A program made the translations under genes and the position numbers. DNA of 32,359 nt from Nitrosovibrio sp. Nv4 (GTDB lineage: Bacteria; Pseudomonadota; Alphaproteobacteria; Acetobacterales; Acetobacteraceae). The stretch is from NCBI GenBank assembly GCA_943330455.2, contig CALQHT020000036.1, positions 1 through 32,359 on the forward strand, in the 5' to 3' direction. Below the pieces are notes generated by a model. It ran no database searches. It had not been told where the DNA came from and saw only the letters and a list, made by a program, of their open reading frames with translations. Positions 22,550 to 30,392 of the stretch are shown here, in pieces. Position 1 is the first letter of the stretch, and the number at the start of each line of letters is the position of its first letter.

Positions 22550-24145
22550 ATGGCAGGCTGGCTTGCGCGTATGGCATTGGTGTGCGGCTTGATGGTGTCC
22601 GCCATCGCCGGGGTCGCCCATGCCCAGAAGCAGGGCGGCGTGCTGCGGGTAACACATCGGGACAATCCGCCCAGCGCCTCCATCCACGAAGAGGCGACGA
22701 TTTCGACCGACATGCCCTTCATGGCGGTGTTCAACAATCTGGTCATCTTCGACCCGGACAGCGAGCAAAACCGACCCGACCGCATCCTGCCGGATCTCGC
22801 GACGTCCTGGCATTTGTCCGACGGCGACCGTAAGCTGACATTCCAGTTGCGCGACGGGGTGCGCTGGCACGACGGCAAGCCATTCTCCAGCGCCGACGTC
22901 AAATGCACCTGGGACATGGTCACCGGCCGGATGGACGGCAAGATGCGCAAGAATCCGCGCAAGTCCTGGTGGTTCAACGTCAAGGATGTCACTACCAACG
23001 GCGCGCGGGAGGTCACGTTCCATCTGAACGAGCCTCAACCGTCGCTGCTGGTGATGTTGGCGGGCGGCTTCTCCCCGGTCTATCCGTGCCATGTGCCGGG
23101 CAACCTGATGCGGACCCATCCGATCGGCACCGGCCCGTTCAAGTTTGCCGAGTTCAAGCAGAACGAGTCGATCAAGCTAGTGCGCAATCCCGATTACTGG
23201 AAGCCGGGCAAGCCGTATCTAGAAGGCATTGAATACACCATCATCCCAAGCCGAGCGACGGCGATGCTGGCATTGGTGTCAGGGAAGTTCGATCTGACGT
23301 TGACGGGCGAGCTGAGCTCGGAGAACGCCAAGGAAATTCAGGCGCAAGTGCCGCAGATGCAATGCATCGTGCAGCCGTCGAACACGCAGGGCAACCTGCT
23401 GGTCAACCGCGACAAGCCGCCCTTCGATGACCCTCGGTTGCGGCGCGCGCTCGGCCTTGCCATCGACCGCAAGGCGTTCTCGGAAATCCTCAGTCGCGGG
23501 CTGAACAAGATCGGCGGCGCCATGCTGGCCCCCCCGGAAGGCCTGTGGGGCTGGTCGCCGGAATTCATGGAGACCGTGCCAGGCTATGGCGGTGACGTCG
23601 AGAAAAGCCGCGAAGAAGGCCGCAAGATCATGCGCGAACTGGGCTACGGCCCGGACAAGATGATGCCGCTGAAGGTGACGACCCGGAACGTCGCCAGCTA
23701 CCGCGATTCCTCGGTGATTCTGATCGACCATCTGAAGTCGGTCTACATCCAGGGCGAGTTGGAGGTGCTGGATTCCTCGGTCTGGTATGCGCGCCTGCTG
23801 CGGAAAGACTACGCGGTGGGAATGAACGTCCAAGGCACCGGCATCGACGATCCTGACGTGCAGTTCTTCGAGAACTATACCTGCGGGTCGGAGCGGAACT
23901 ACACCGCCTATTGCAATCCGGAGCTGGAAAAACTGTACCGGCAGCAATCGATGATGACGGATTTCGAGGCACGCCGGAAAGTGGTCTGGGAAATCGACCG
24001 CAAGCTCCAGGAAGACGGCGCGCGTCCTGTCATTTATCAGTCGCAGGGGGCGACCTGCTGGTGGCCGCATGTGAAGGGGCTGAAACTTGCGGTGAACAGC
24101 ATCTACAACCACTGGCGTTTCGACGACGTATGGCTGGATCGATGA
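22550..24145 (+). CDS. ABC importer, family 5 solute-binding protein (peptide/nickel class)
   Basis: This encodes 531 residues. The ribosome site AAGGGGGG (22533-22540) abuts the ATG at 22541 but lies 9 bases before the ATG at 22550, so the latter is preferred. The signal peptide ends GVAHAQ. Family hallmarks are LPDLATSWHLSDGDRKLTFQ, LRDGVRWHDGKPFSSADVKC, THPIGTGPFKFAEFKQNES, LVRNPDYWKPGKPYLEGIEY, and DDPRLRRALGLAIDRKAF. The ligand class is dipeptides, oligopeptides, nickel chelates or other amphipathic small molecules. The position just after ureG makes nickel or a urea-cycle-related solute worth considering, but nothing in the sequence fixes the ligand. It is the first gene of a five-gene importer operon. 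Confidence 0.93.
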   Translation: MAGWLARMALVCGLMVSAIAGVAHAQKQGGVLRVTHRDNPPSASIHEEATISTDMPFMAVFNNLVIFDPDSEQNRPDRILPDLATSWHLSDGDRKLTFQLRDGVRWHDGKPFSSADVKCTWDMVTGRMDGKMRKNPRKSWWFNVKDVTTNGAREVTFHLNEPQPSLLVMLAGGFSPVYPCHVPGNLMRTHPIGTGPFKFAEFKQNESIKLVRNPDYWKPGKPYLEGIEYTIIPSRATAMLALVSGKFDLTLTGELSSENAKEIQAQVPQMQCIVQPSNTQGNLLVNRDKPPFDDPRLRRALGLAIDRKAFSEILSRGLNKIGGAMLAPPEGLWGWSPEFMETVPGYGGDVEKSREEGRKIMRELGYGPDKMMPLKVTTRNVASYRDSSVILIDHLKSVYIQGELEVLDSSVWYARLLRKDYAVGMNVQGTGIDDPDVQFFENYTCGSERNYTAYCNPELEKLYRQQSMMTDFEARRKVVWEIDRKLQEDGARPVIYQSQGATCWWPHVKGLKLAVNSIYNHWRFDDVWLDR

Positions 24146-24162
24146 AGGGCGGGGGCTGAGCG

Positions 24163-25110
24163 ATGCTGACCTATATCATTCGGCGCCTGCTGCTGATGGT
24201 CGTGACACTCTTCGGCGTGTCGGTCGTCATCTTCCTGCTGCTGCGCATCGTCCCGGGCAACATCGCCGACATTCTGTTCGACTCCGCGGGTCTGATCGAT
24301 CCGGCCGAGAAGGCGAAAATCGTCGCCGATCTTGGGCTGGACCTGCCATTGCCACAGCAATACGCGCAGTGGATCGGTGGGTTGTTTCGCGGCGATCTGG
24401 GGTTTTCCTATGTGTCGGAAAAGCCGGTGCTGGATGAAATCGCCCCGCGCATCCCGATCACGGCGCGACTGGCGGCCCTGGCCCTGTTCTTTTCGATCGT
24501 TGCTGGCGTGCCATTGGGCGTGATCAGCGCGGTGCGGCAGAACTCCGGCCTCGACTACGGCCTGCGCGTCCTCAGCCTCAGCGGCCTCTCCATGCCCTCC
24601 TTCTGGCTCGGCCTGCTGATCCTGATGTTCTGCGTGCACTTCTTCGGCACGATCCCGATCTACGATCGCGCGCCGGAAACATTCTGGGCGTGGTTCGCGA
24701 TGCTCGCCATACCGGCTGCCGCGGTTGGATTTCGCAGTTCGGCGCTGATCATGCGCCTGACCCGATCGTCCATGCTGGAAGTCTTAGGGCAGGATTTCGT
24801 CCGCACCGCACGGTCGAAGGGATTGTCGGAGGCAAACGTCACCTACAACCACGCGCTTCGCAACGCGGTGCTGCCGGTGATCACAACGATCGGCATCGAA
24901 ACGGCGTTCCTGTTCGGCGGCCTGATCGTGACGGAAACGGTGTTCAACATTCCCGGCGTTGCCCGCTTCCTGGTGGAAGCAATCCGCTGGCGTGACTACC
25001 CGATGGTGCAGAACCTGGTTCTGTTCATCGCCATCATCGTCGTGACAGTCAACCTGATCGTCGACCTGATCTACATGGTCGTCGATCCCCGCATCCGGTA
25101 CAGCGAATGA
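24163..25110 (+). CDS. ABC importer permease, DppB/NikB type
   Basis: This encodes 315 residues, with a GGGGG site upstream. The N-terminal membrane segment IIRRLLLMVVTLFGVSVVIF is followed by the DppB periplasmic region (LDLPLPQQYAQWIGGLFRGD, LGFSY). Several further membrane helices and the EAA cytoplasmic loop (GQDFVRTARSKGLSEANVTY, then NHALRNAVLPVIT) follow. It forms half of the inner-membrane channel. It overlaps the second permease gene by four bases (ATGA). Confidence 0.96.
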   Translation: MLTYIIRRLLLMVVTLFGVSVVIFLLLRIVPGNIADILFDSAGLIDPAEKAKIVADLGLDLPLPQQYAQWIGGLFRGDLGFSYVSEKPVLDEIAPRIPITARLAALALFFSIVAGVPLGVISAVRQNSGLDYGLRVLSLSGLSMPSFWLGLLILMFCVHFFGTIPIYDRAPETFWAWFAMLAIPAAAVGFRSSALIMRLTRSSMLEVLGQDFVRTARSKGLSEANVTYNHALRNAVLPVITTIGIETAFLFGGLIVTETVFNIPGVARFLVEAIRWRDYPMVQNLVLFIAIIVVTVNLIVDLIYMVVDPRIRYSE

Positions 25111-25985
25111 GCACGACAGTGTCCACCGACGGGCCCATCACCCCGAGTGCCATGAGCGATCTTTGGTACATGATCCGCCGCTACCCGCTGGGTGTGGCAG
25201 GCGCGATCATCATGTCGCTCTTCGTGCTGGCGGCGATCTTCGCCGATTATCTGGCCCCGCTCGATCCGTTCAGCACCAATGCCCGCGCCTCTCTGGCAAG
25301 GCCGAACGACGTCTATCTGATGGGCGCCGACATGATGGGGCGGGACGTGTTCAGCCGCCTGATCCATGGCGCGCGGATCTCCCTCGCCGTGGCACTGGGG
25401 GCCACCCTCATCGGCAGCGGCGTCGGCGCCGCGGTCGGATTGGCCTGCGGCTATATCGGCGGTTGGTTCGACCTGATCGTGCAGCGCGTCACCGAGGTCA
25501 TGCAGGCCCTGCCGTTGTTGGTCATGGCGCTGGTCATCACCGCTTCACTGGGTCCGTCCTTGCGCAACACGATCATCGCCATCGCCATTCCGCTGATCCC
25601 GACGGTCGCGCGCGTCATCCGATCCAATGTGCTGTCCTTGCGGGAAATGCCCTATGTCGAGGCAGCCAAGGCAACGGGAATGAGCGAATTCCGCATCGCC
25701 GTGATCCACGTGATGCCCAATACCTTGGCTCCGCTGATCGTGCTGGCCACGGCACAATTGGGGTCTACCATCCTGACCGAGGCGTCTTTGTCCTTCCTTG
25801 GCCTGGGCGTGCCGGAGCCCTACCCGTCCTGGGGTCGGATGCTGTCCGAGTCCGCGGCCGAGTATGTGCGCACGGCGCCCTGGCTGGTGATCTTCCCAGG
25901 TCTGGTGATCAGCCTGGTCGTGTTCGGTTCCAACCTCCTGGGTGACGCGTTGCGCGACGCCCTTGATCCTCGGCAGCGCGGTTGA
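25107..25985 (+). CDS. ABC importer permease, DppC/NikC type
   Basis: This encodes 292 residues. The N-terminal hydrophobic helix LGVAGAIIMSLFVLAAIFAD is followed by YLMGADMMGRDVFSRLIHGA, the conserved DppC segment, and by the EAA loop PYVEAAKATGMSEFRIAVIH, then VMPNTLAPLIV. LTEASLSFLGLGVPEPYPSW and the C-terminal NLLGDALRDALDPRQ complete the family pattern. It pairs with the DppB-type permease. Its stop codon overlaps the next ATG by one base (TGATG). Confidence 0.96.
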   Translation: MSTTVSTDGPITPSAMSDLWYMIRRYPLGVAGAIIMSLFVLAAIFADYLAPLDPFSTNARASLARPNDVYLMGADMMGRDVFSRLIHGARISLAVALGATLIGSGVGAAVGLACGYIGGWFDLIVQRVTEVMQALPLLVMALVITASLGPSLRNTIIAIAIPLIPTVARVIRSNVLSLREMPYVEAAKATGMSEFRIAVIHVMPNTLAPLIVLATAQLGSTILTEASLSFLGLGVPEPYPSWGRMLSESAAEYVRTAPWLVIFPGLVISLVVFGSNLLGDALRDALDPRQRG

Positions 25986-26968
25986 TGGCACCTGTTCTTG
26001 AAGTTTCCGGGCTAAGCACGGTCTTTCACACGCGTCGCGGCCTGGTCCGCGCCGTGCAGGACGTGTCGTTCAGCGTCAACGCGGGCGAAACCTTGGCGAT
26101 CGTCGGGGAGTCCGGGTGCGGCAAGACGATCACCGCGCTGTCGCTGATGCGGTTGATCCCGATGCCGCCAGGGGAAATCACCTCCGGTAGCGTCAAGCTG
26201 GACGGCCAGGACCTGCTGAAGGTCGATGAGGCGACGATGCGGACGTTGCGCGGCAGCAAGATCGCGATGATCTTTCAGGAGCCGATGACGGCGCTGAACC
26301 CGCTGCTGACGGTCGGCAAACAGATCGCCGAAATGGTGATGCTGCACGACAAGGCGTCCTCTCAGGTCGCGCGCAAGCGGGCGGTGGAAATGCTGCACCA
26401 TGTGCGCATCCCCGAGCCTGAGCGGCGCGCGCGAGAATATCCGCACCAGATGTCGGGCGGCATGCGTCAGCGGGCGATGATCGCGATGGCCCTGGCCTGC
26501 CGGCCGAAGGTGCTGGTGGCGGATGAGCCCACGACCGCGCTGGACGTGACGATTCAGGCGCAAATCCTGGACCTGATTGGCGACTTGCAGAGCGAATTCG
26601 GCACCGCCGTGGTGTTGATCACGCATGATCTGGGTGTCGTGGCCGAAACCGCCCAGCGGGTTGTCGTGATGTATGCCGGCCGCAAGGTCGAGGAAGCGCC
26701 GGTCGGCGAAATCTTCGCGCGTCCGATGCATCCGTATCTGCGCGGATTGTTGAACTCCATCCCGCACGTCAACAGCGCACGCGGCGTTGAAGTAGACGAG
26801 CCGGTCCGGTTGCAGGAAATCTCCGGTATCGTTCCGGCGCTGAACGATTTGCCGCCGGGCTGCGCGTTCAGTCCCCGGTGTTCGATGTCGGAGGAGCGCT
26901 GCACGCGGGAACGCCCGCCGTTCGAGCTTAAGGCCGACGATCATTACGCCGCCTGCTGGCGGGCATAG
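25985..26968 (+). CDS. ABC importer ATPase, DppD type
   Basis: This encodes 327 residues from the ATG at 25985, which overlaps the previous stop. Walker A is GESGCGKT (about 38-45), the Q-loop is in [13 protein letters not shown], the signature is [20 protein letters not shown], Walker B is [12 protein letters not shown], and the H-loop is in [11 protein letters not shown]. The C-terminal oligopeptide-type extension has the Cys-rich [18 protein letters not shown], in some relatives a [4Fe-4S] site. It energises import together with the DppF-type subunit. Confidence 0.96.
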   Translation: MAPVLEVSGLSTVFHTRRGLVRAVQDVSFSVNAGETLAIVGESGCGKTITALSLMRLIPMPPGEITSGSVKLDGQDLLKVDEATMRTLRGSKIAMIFQEPMTALNPLLTVGKQIAEMVMLHDKASSQVARKRAVEMLHHVRIPEPERRAREYPHQMSGGMRQRAMIAMALACRPKVLVADEPTTALDVTIQAQILDLIGDLQSEFGTAVVLITHDLGVVAETAQRVVVMYAGRKVEEAPVGEIFARPMHPYLRGLLNSIPHVNSARGVEVDEPVRLQEISGIVPALNDLPPGCAFSPRCSMSEERCTRERPPFELKADDHYAACWRA

Positions 26969-26978
26969 GCAGGTCATC

Positions 26979-27947
26979 ATGGCACAGACACCGCTTATCG
27001 ACGTCACCGACCTGCGGAAATATTTCCCGATCAGAAAAGGGCTTTTGCGCCGCACGGTCGGCAACGTGCATGCCGTGGATGGGGTGACCTTCAGCATCAA
27101 CGCCGGCGAAACCCTGGGGCTGGTCGGCGAAAGCGGCTGCGGCAAATCGACCGTGGGCCGGGTCGTGTTGCGCCTGATCGAGCCGACGTCGGGCGACATC
27201 AAGGTCACCGGCCGCAGTATCGTCAATCTTGGCCGCGATGAGATGCGCCCGTTGCGTCGGCAGATGCAGATCGTGTTCCAGGACCCGTTCTCCTCCCTGA
27301 ATCCTCGCATGCGCGCGGGCGATATCGTGGGGGAGCCGTTGAAGGTGCATGGCGTCGGCGACCCGAAGGACCGGGAAGCTCGCGTGGCGGCGCTGTTTGC
27401 CCGTGTGGGCTTGCGGGCGGCGCAGATGCGGAGCTTCCCACACCAGTTCTCCGGCGGGCAGCGCCAACGTGTGTCGATTGCGCGGGCGCTGGCGCTCGAT
27501 CCCGGCTTCATCGTCGCGGATGAGCCGGTTTCGGCGCTGGACGTTTCGATCCAGGCACAGGTGATCAACCTGCTGATGGATCTGCAGCGCGAGATGAACC
27601 TGTCCTATCTGTTCATCTCCCACAACCTGGCGGTGGTGGAGCATATCAGCCACCGGGTCGCGGTGATGTATCTGGGGCGGATCGTCGAATACGCCGACAA
27701 GAAGACATTGTTTGCATCGCCACAGCATCCCTATACCGAGGCGTTGTTGGCCGCCGTGCCGCTGCCTGATCCGACCTTGAAACGAACAAAGCATCGGGTG
27801 GACGGGGACGTGCCGAGCCCGATCAAGCCGCCGCCGGGGTGCCATTTTCATCCGCGGTGTCGGTATGCGGAGGCTCGGTGCAAGGTGGAAGCGCCTGTGT
27901 TGAAGACGATCGCGCCGGGGCACGAGGTGGCCTGCCATTTGCGGTGA
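26979..27947 (+). CDS. ABC importer ATPase, DppF type
   Basis: This encodes 322 residues, beginning 10 bases after the preceding stop with GGCAGG upstream. [20 protein letters not shown] is the typical DppF lead-in. Walker A is GESGCGKST, the Q-loop is in [14 protein letters not shown], the signature is [20 protein letters not shown], Walker B is [12 protein letters not shown], and the H-loop is in [11 protein letters not shown]. The C-terminal Cys-rich segment is [18 protein letters not shown]. It is the last gene of the importer operon; its stop codon lies in a small dyad shared with the convergent gene. Confidence 0.96.
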   Translation: MAQTPLIDVTDLRKYFPIRKGLLRRTVGNVHAVDGVTFSINAGETLGLVGESGCGKSTVGRVVLRLIEPTSGDIKVTGRSIVNLGRDEMRPLRRQMQIVFQDPFSSLNPRMRAGDIVGEPLKVHGVGDPKDREARVAALFARVGLRAAQMRSFPHQFSGGQRQRVSIARALALDPGFIVADEPVSALDVSIQAQVINLLMDLQREMNLSYLFISHNLAVVEHISHRVAVMYLGRIVEYADKKTLFASPQHPYTEALLAAVPLPDPTLKRTKHRVDGDVPSPIKPPPGCHFHPRCRYAEARCKVEAPVLKTIAPGHEVACHLR

Positions 27948-27970
27948 CGCCTGATCGGGTACGGTCACCG
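27942..27970. terminator. Dyad containing both convergent stop codons
   Basis: CGGTGAC (27942-27948) and GTCACCG (27964-27970) are inverted repeats. Each arm contains the TGA stop of one of the two convergent genes, on opposite strands. With a 15-nt loop and no T-run it is a weak bidirectional terminator candidate. Confidence 0.4.
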
Positions 27971-28543
27971 CAGTTTGGCACGCAGTTCTTCCAGGCGAGC
28001 GCGGTAGCCTTCGGCGTCGCCGTAGTCGACGAAGTTCTTGTAACGGGAATGCGGCCCACGGATCTGTGTCGCGTGGCGGATCGGGCACCAATATTGCTCG
28101 GTGCGGCCGACGATTTCCCGCGCGTAGGCCAGCAGGCCGTTGGCATAGCCGCAATATAGGCAGTTCAGCTTCTCGATGGCGTTCAGGTAGGGCAGCCGGT
28201 GCCGGTCGATGACGATATAGTCTCGACGCGATACGCGGCTGATCCCCCAGGCAGAGAAGCAGATCCATTGGTAGACCGTCATGCTCAGGTCGAGCAGCAT
28301 GAACGGGATCACCATGGCGTAGATCACGGGCGCGACCAGGATATGCCGCAGCTCCGCCTCGCGCAGATAGCGTGGGATGCTGGTCCGCAGGCGTTGGTGG
28401 ATGAGTTTGACCTCGGCTTGGAAGACCGCCTTGCCCTTGGAAAGCTGGTAGTTGAACTGGGCTCGGTGGGTGTTGAGCCGTTGCTCGATCTCCTCCTCGA
28501 TGGCGTGGACCCGCGCGAACAGGCGGTCGAGTTCTTCGTTCAT
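27965..28543 (-). CDS. Conserved membrane protein of unknown function with CxxC
   Basis: This encodes 192 residues; GGAGG precedes the ATG at 28543. The N-terminal about 60 residues are charged and helical (LFARVHAIEEEIEQRLNTHR), likely a short coiled coil. A hydrophobic stretch at 68-100 could form one or two membrane helices (ILVAPVIYAMVIPFMLLDLS, then TVYQWICFSAWG). The C-terminal part carries NCLYCGYANGLLAYAREIVG (Cys128, Cys131), QYWCPIRHAT (Cys153, His157) and the segment PHSRYKNFVDYGDAEGYRAR. I recall similar proteins in many Proteobacteria without a known role. The Cys/His pattern could bind a metal. It is convergent with the ABC importer operon. Confidence 0.85.
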   Translation of the reverse strand: MNEELDRLFARVHAIEEEIEQRLNTHRAQFNYQLSKGKAVFQAEVKLIHQRLRTSIPRYLREAELRHILVAPVIYAMVIPFMLLDLSMTVYQWICFSAWGISRVSRRDYIVIDRHRLPYLNAIEKLNCLYCGYANGLLAYAREIVGRTEQYWCPIRHATQIRGPHSRYKNFVDYGDAEGYRARLEELRAKLR

Positions 28544-28870
28544 GCCGTGGTCCTCCGTCCGATCGCGTTGGACGGCCCGATCAGGTGGGCGATGGTAGCA
28601 CGCCTGCCACGCCCCGCTGTGTCGATCGGCGCGGCCTGTCGCATAAGGCGGTGGCTAGAGCAGGTTCACCCTGACTGGGACCGGAAAACCGCTCTGATTG
28701 CTTGTTTGATCGCGTGATTCACGCGCTGTGACGTTCCGCTTAGCGTGATCATGCTCTCACCTTTCCCCATTTGGGATCGCGCCGGGTTTGGCGGTTGCCC
28801 GTGTCCCCACCCTGGCATGGCGGGCCCGACACCCTATGTCCTAGCGAACCCGAGGCCAGGAGGACCCGCC
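28544..28870. other. Intergenic region between divergent genes, with palindromic element
   Basis: This gap of about 327 bases lies between the minus-strand membrane protein and gabD. It holds the dyad element at 28657-28757 and presumably the promoters for both genes. An in-frame upstream extension of gabD (from 28745) is open but not protein-like, and the strong AGGAGG at 28858-28863 fixes the start at 28871. No further gene was seen. Confidence 0.5.
28657..28757. repeat. Palindromic intergenic element bounded by AGAGC/GCTCT
   Basis: The segment begins AGAGCAGGTTCA and ends GATCATGCTCT, with 5-bp complementary ends. Inside, CGCGTGA (28711-28717) and TCACGCG (28719-28725) form a near-perfect palindrome. 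Its overall look matches the dispersed 'GAGC...GATCATGCTC' intergenic elements of Alphaproteobacteria that I recall, but a genome-wide copy count is needed. Confidence 0.5.
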
Positions 28871-30349
28871 ATGCTGAACCCAACCTCTCCCCTTCCGCTG
28901 ATCGATCCCACCCTGTTCCGTCAGGCCAATTACGTCGACGGGAGATGGATCGAAGCCGACAGCGGCAAGACCATCGTCGTGAAGAACCCCGCCACCGGCG
29001 AAGCGATCGGCGAGGTTCCCGCCATGGGCACCGCCGAAACCAAACGCGCGATCGAGGCGGCAAATCGGGCCTGGCCGGCCTGGCGGGCGATGCTGGCAAA
29101 GGACCGGGCCGCGATCCTGCGCAAGCTGAACGACCTGATGCTGGCGAACGCGGAAGACCTGGGCGTGATCATGACCGCCGAACAGGGCAAGCCGCTGGCC
29201 GAAAGCAAGGGCGAGATCGCCTATGCCGCCAGCTTCATCGAATGGTTCGCCGAGGAAGGCAAACGCATCTACGGCGACACCATCCCGCAGAATGCCAAGG
29301 GCCGCCGGATCGTCGTTCTGAAAGAGCCGATCGGGGTCTTCGCCGCGATCACCCCTTGGAATTTTCCCGCCGCGATGATCACGCGCAAGGCCGGGCCCGG
29401 CTGGGCCGCGGGGTGCACGGGCGTCATCCGACCGGCCAGCCAGACCCCGTTCTCCGCTTTGGCGTTGGCGGTTCTGGCCGAACGAGCCGGCATGCCGGCC
29501 GGCGTGTGCAACGTGATTACGGGGCCGTCGGGGCCGATGGGCGATGAACTGACCTCCAACCCGCTGGTGCGGAAACTGTCGTTTACCGGCTCCACCGAGG
29601 TCGGCGCCAAGCTGATGGCGATGTGCGCGCCGACGGTCAAGAAGACCAGCATGGAGCTAGGCGGCAATGCGCCGTTTATCGTGTTCGACGACGCCGACCT
29701 GGATGCGGCGGTGGCCGGGGCGATGGCGTCCAAATACCGCAACGCCGGGCAGACTTGCGTGTGCGCGAACCGGCTGTTGGTGCAGGACGGCGTGTATGAC
29801 GCGTTTGCCGCCAAGCTGAAGATCGCGGTGGAGGCGATGAAGGTTGGCAACGGCATGGAAGCGGGTGTCACCCAGGGGCCTCTGATCAATGCCGACGCCG
29901 TCTTGAAGGTCGAGGAACACATCGCCGATGCGTTGAAGCGTGGTGCGTCGGTGGTGACGGGCGGGGTGCGGCATGCGCTGGGCGGCAATTTCTTCCAGCC
30001 GACCATCCTGGCGAATGTGCCGAATGACGCGATGATCTTCCGGGAGGAGACGTTCGGGCCGGTGGCGCCTCTGTTCCGATTCAAGACGGAAGAAGAGGCG
30101 ATCACCATGGCCAACGATACCGAATTTGGGCTGGCATCGTATTTCTATTCTCGCGACATCGGCCGGATTTTCCGGGTCGCCGAAGCGCTGGAATACGGGA
30201 TCATCGGGATCAACGAGGGGATCATCTCGACCGAGGTGGCGCCGTTTGGGGGGATGAAGTCGTCCGGCCTGGGGCGCGAGGGCTCGAAATATGGGATCGA
30301 GGACTACCTGGAGATCAAGTATCTGGCGATTGGGGGGATTGGGACGTAG
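28871..30349 (+). CDS. gabD: Succinate-semialdehyde dehydrogenase (GabD-like)
   Basis: This encodes 492 residues, with AGGAGG 7 bases upstream of the start. It has the aldehyde dehydrogenase fold and GabD-specific blocks: FRQANYVDGRWIEADSGKTI, MTAEQGKPLAESKGEIAYAA, SFIEWFAEEGKRIYGDTIP, TPWNFPAAMITRKAGP. Catalytic residues are present: Asn164 (TPWNFP), Glu262 (MELGGNAP) and Cys296 (AGQTCVCANR). It oxidises succinate semialdehyde, from GABA or related catabolism, to succinate with NAD(P). One oddity: the segment normally reading ALAAGCTMVLKPASQTP reads GWAAGCTGVIRPASQTP here, so a Trp (178) is introduced and the conserved coenzyme-contact Lys is Arg187. No gabT or regulator is adjacent. It is convergent with aspS. 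Confidence 0.93.
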   Translation: MLNPTSPLPLIDPTLFRQANYVDGRWIEADSGKTIVVKNPATGEAIGEVPAMGTAETKRAIEAANRAWPAWRAMLAKDRAAILRKLNDLMLANAEDLGVIMTAEQGKPLAESKGEIAYAASFIEWFAEEGKRIYGDTIPQNAKGRRIVVLKEPIGVFAAITPWNFPAAMITRKAGPGWAAGCTGVIRPASQTPFSALALAVLAERAGMPAGVCNVITGPSGPMGDELTSNPLVRKLSFTGSTEVGAKLMAMCAPTVKKTSMELGGNAPFIVFDDADLDAAVAGAMASKYRNAGQTCVCANRLLVQDGVYDAFAAKLKIAVEAMKVGNGMEAGVTQGPLINADAVLKVEEHIADALKRGASVVTGGVRHALGGNFFQPTILANVPNDAMIFREETFGPVAPLFRFKTEEEAITMANDTEFGLASYFYSRDIGRIFRVAEALEYGIIGINEGIISTEVAPFGGMKSSGLGREGSKYGIEDYLEIKYLAIGGIGT

Positions 30350-30362
30350 GGGGAGAGCCCTG

Positions 30363-30392
30363 GTCGGGGTACGGGGCGGAAGCCCCGCCTTT
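30363..30392. repeat. GGGGCTTCGCCCC-family hairpin, left copy, between gabD and aspS
   Basis: CGGGGC (30372-30377) and GCCCCG (30382-30387) pair around GGAA, followed by CCTTTCT, which could also act as a weak terminator for gabD. Read on the minus strand, the sequence GGCGGGGCTTCCGCCCCGTACC plus CCGACC matches the start of the larger element at 32223-32292, in opposite orientation. Confidence 0.6.

Noticed and set aside
28745-28870. Upstream extension of gabD
   Set aside because: The extension crosses a palindromic element and is not protein-like. AGGAGG fixes the start at 28871.
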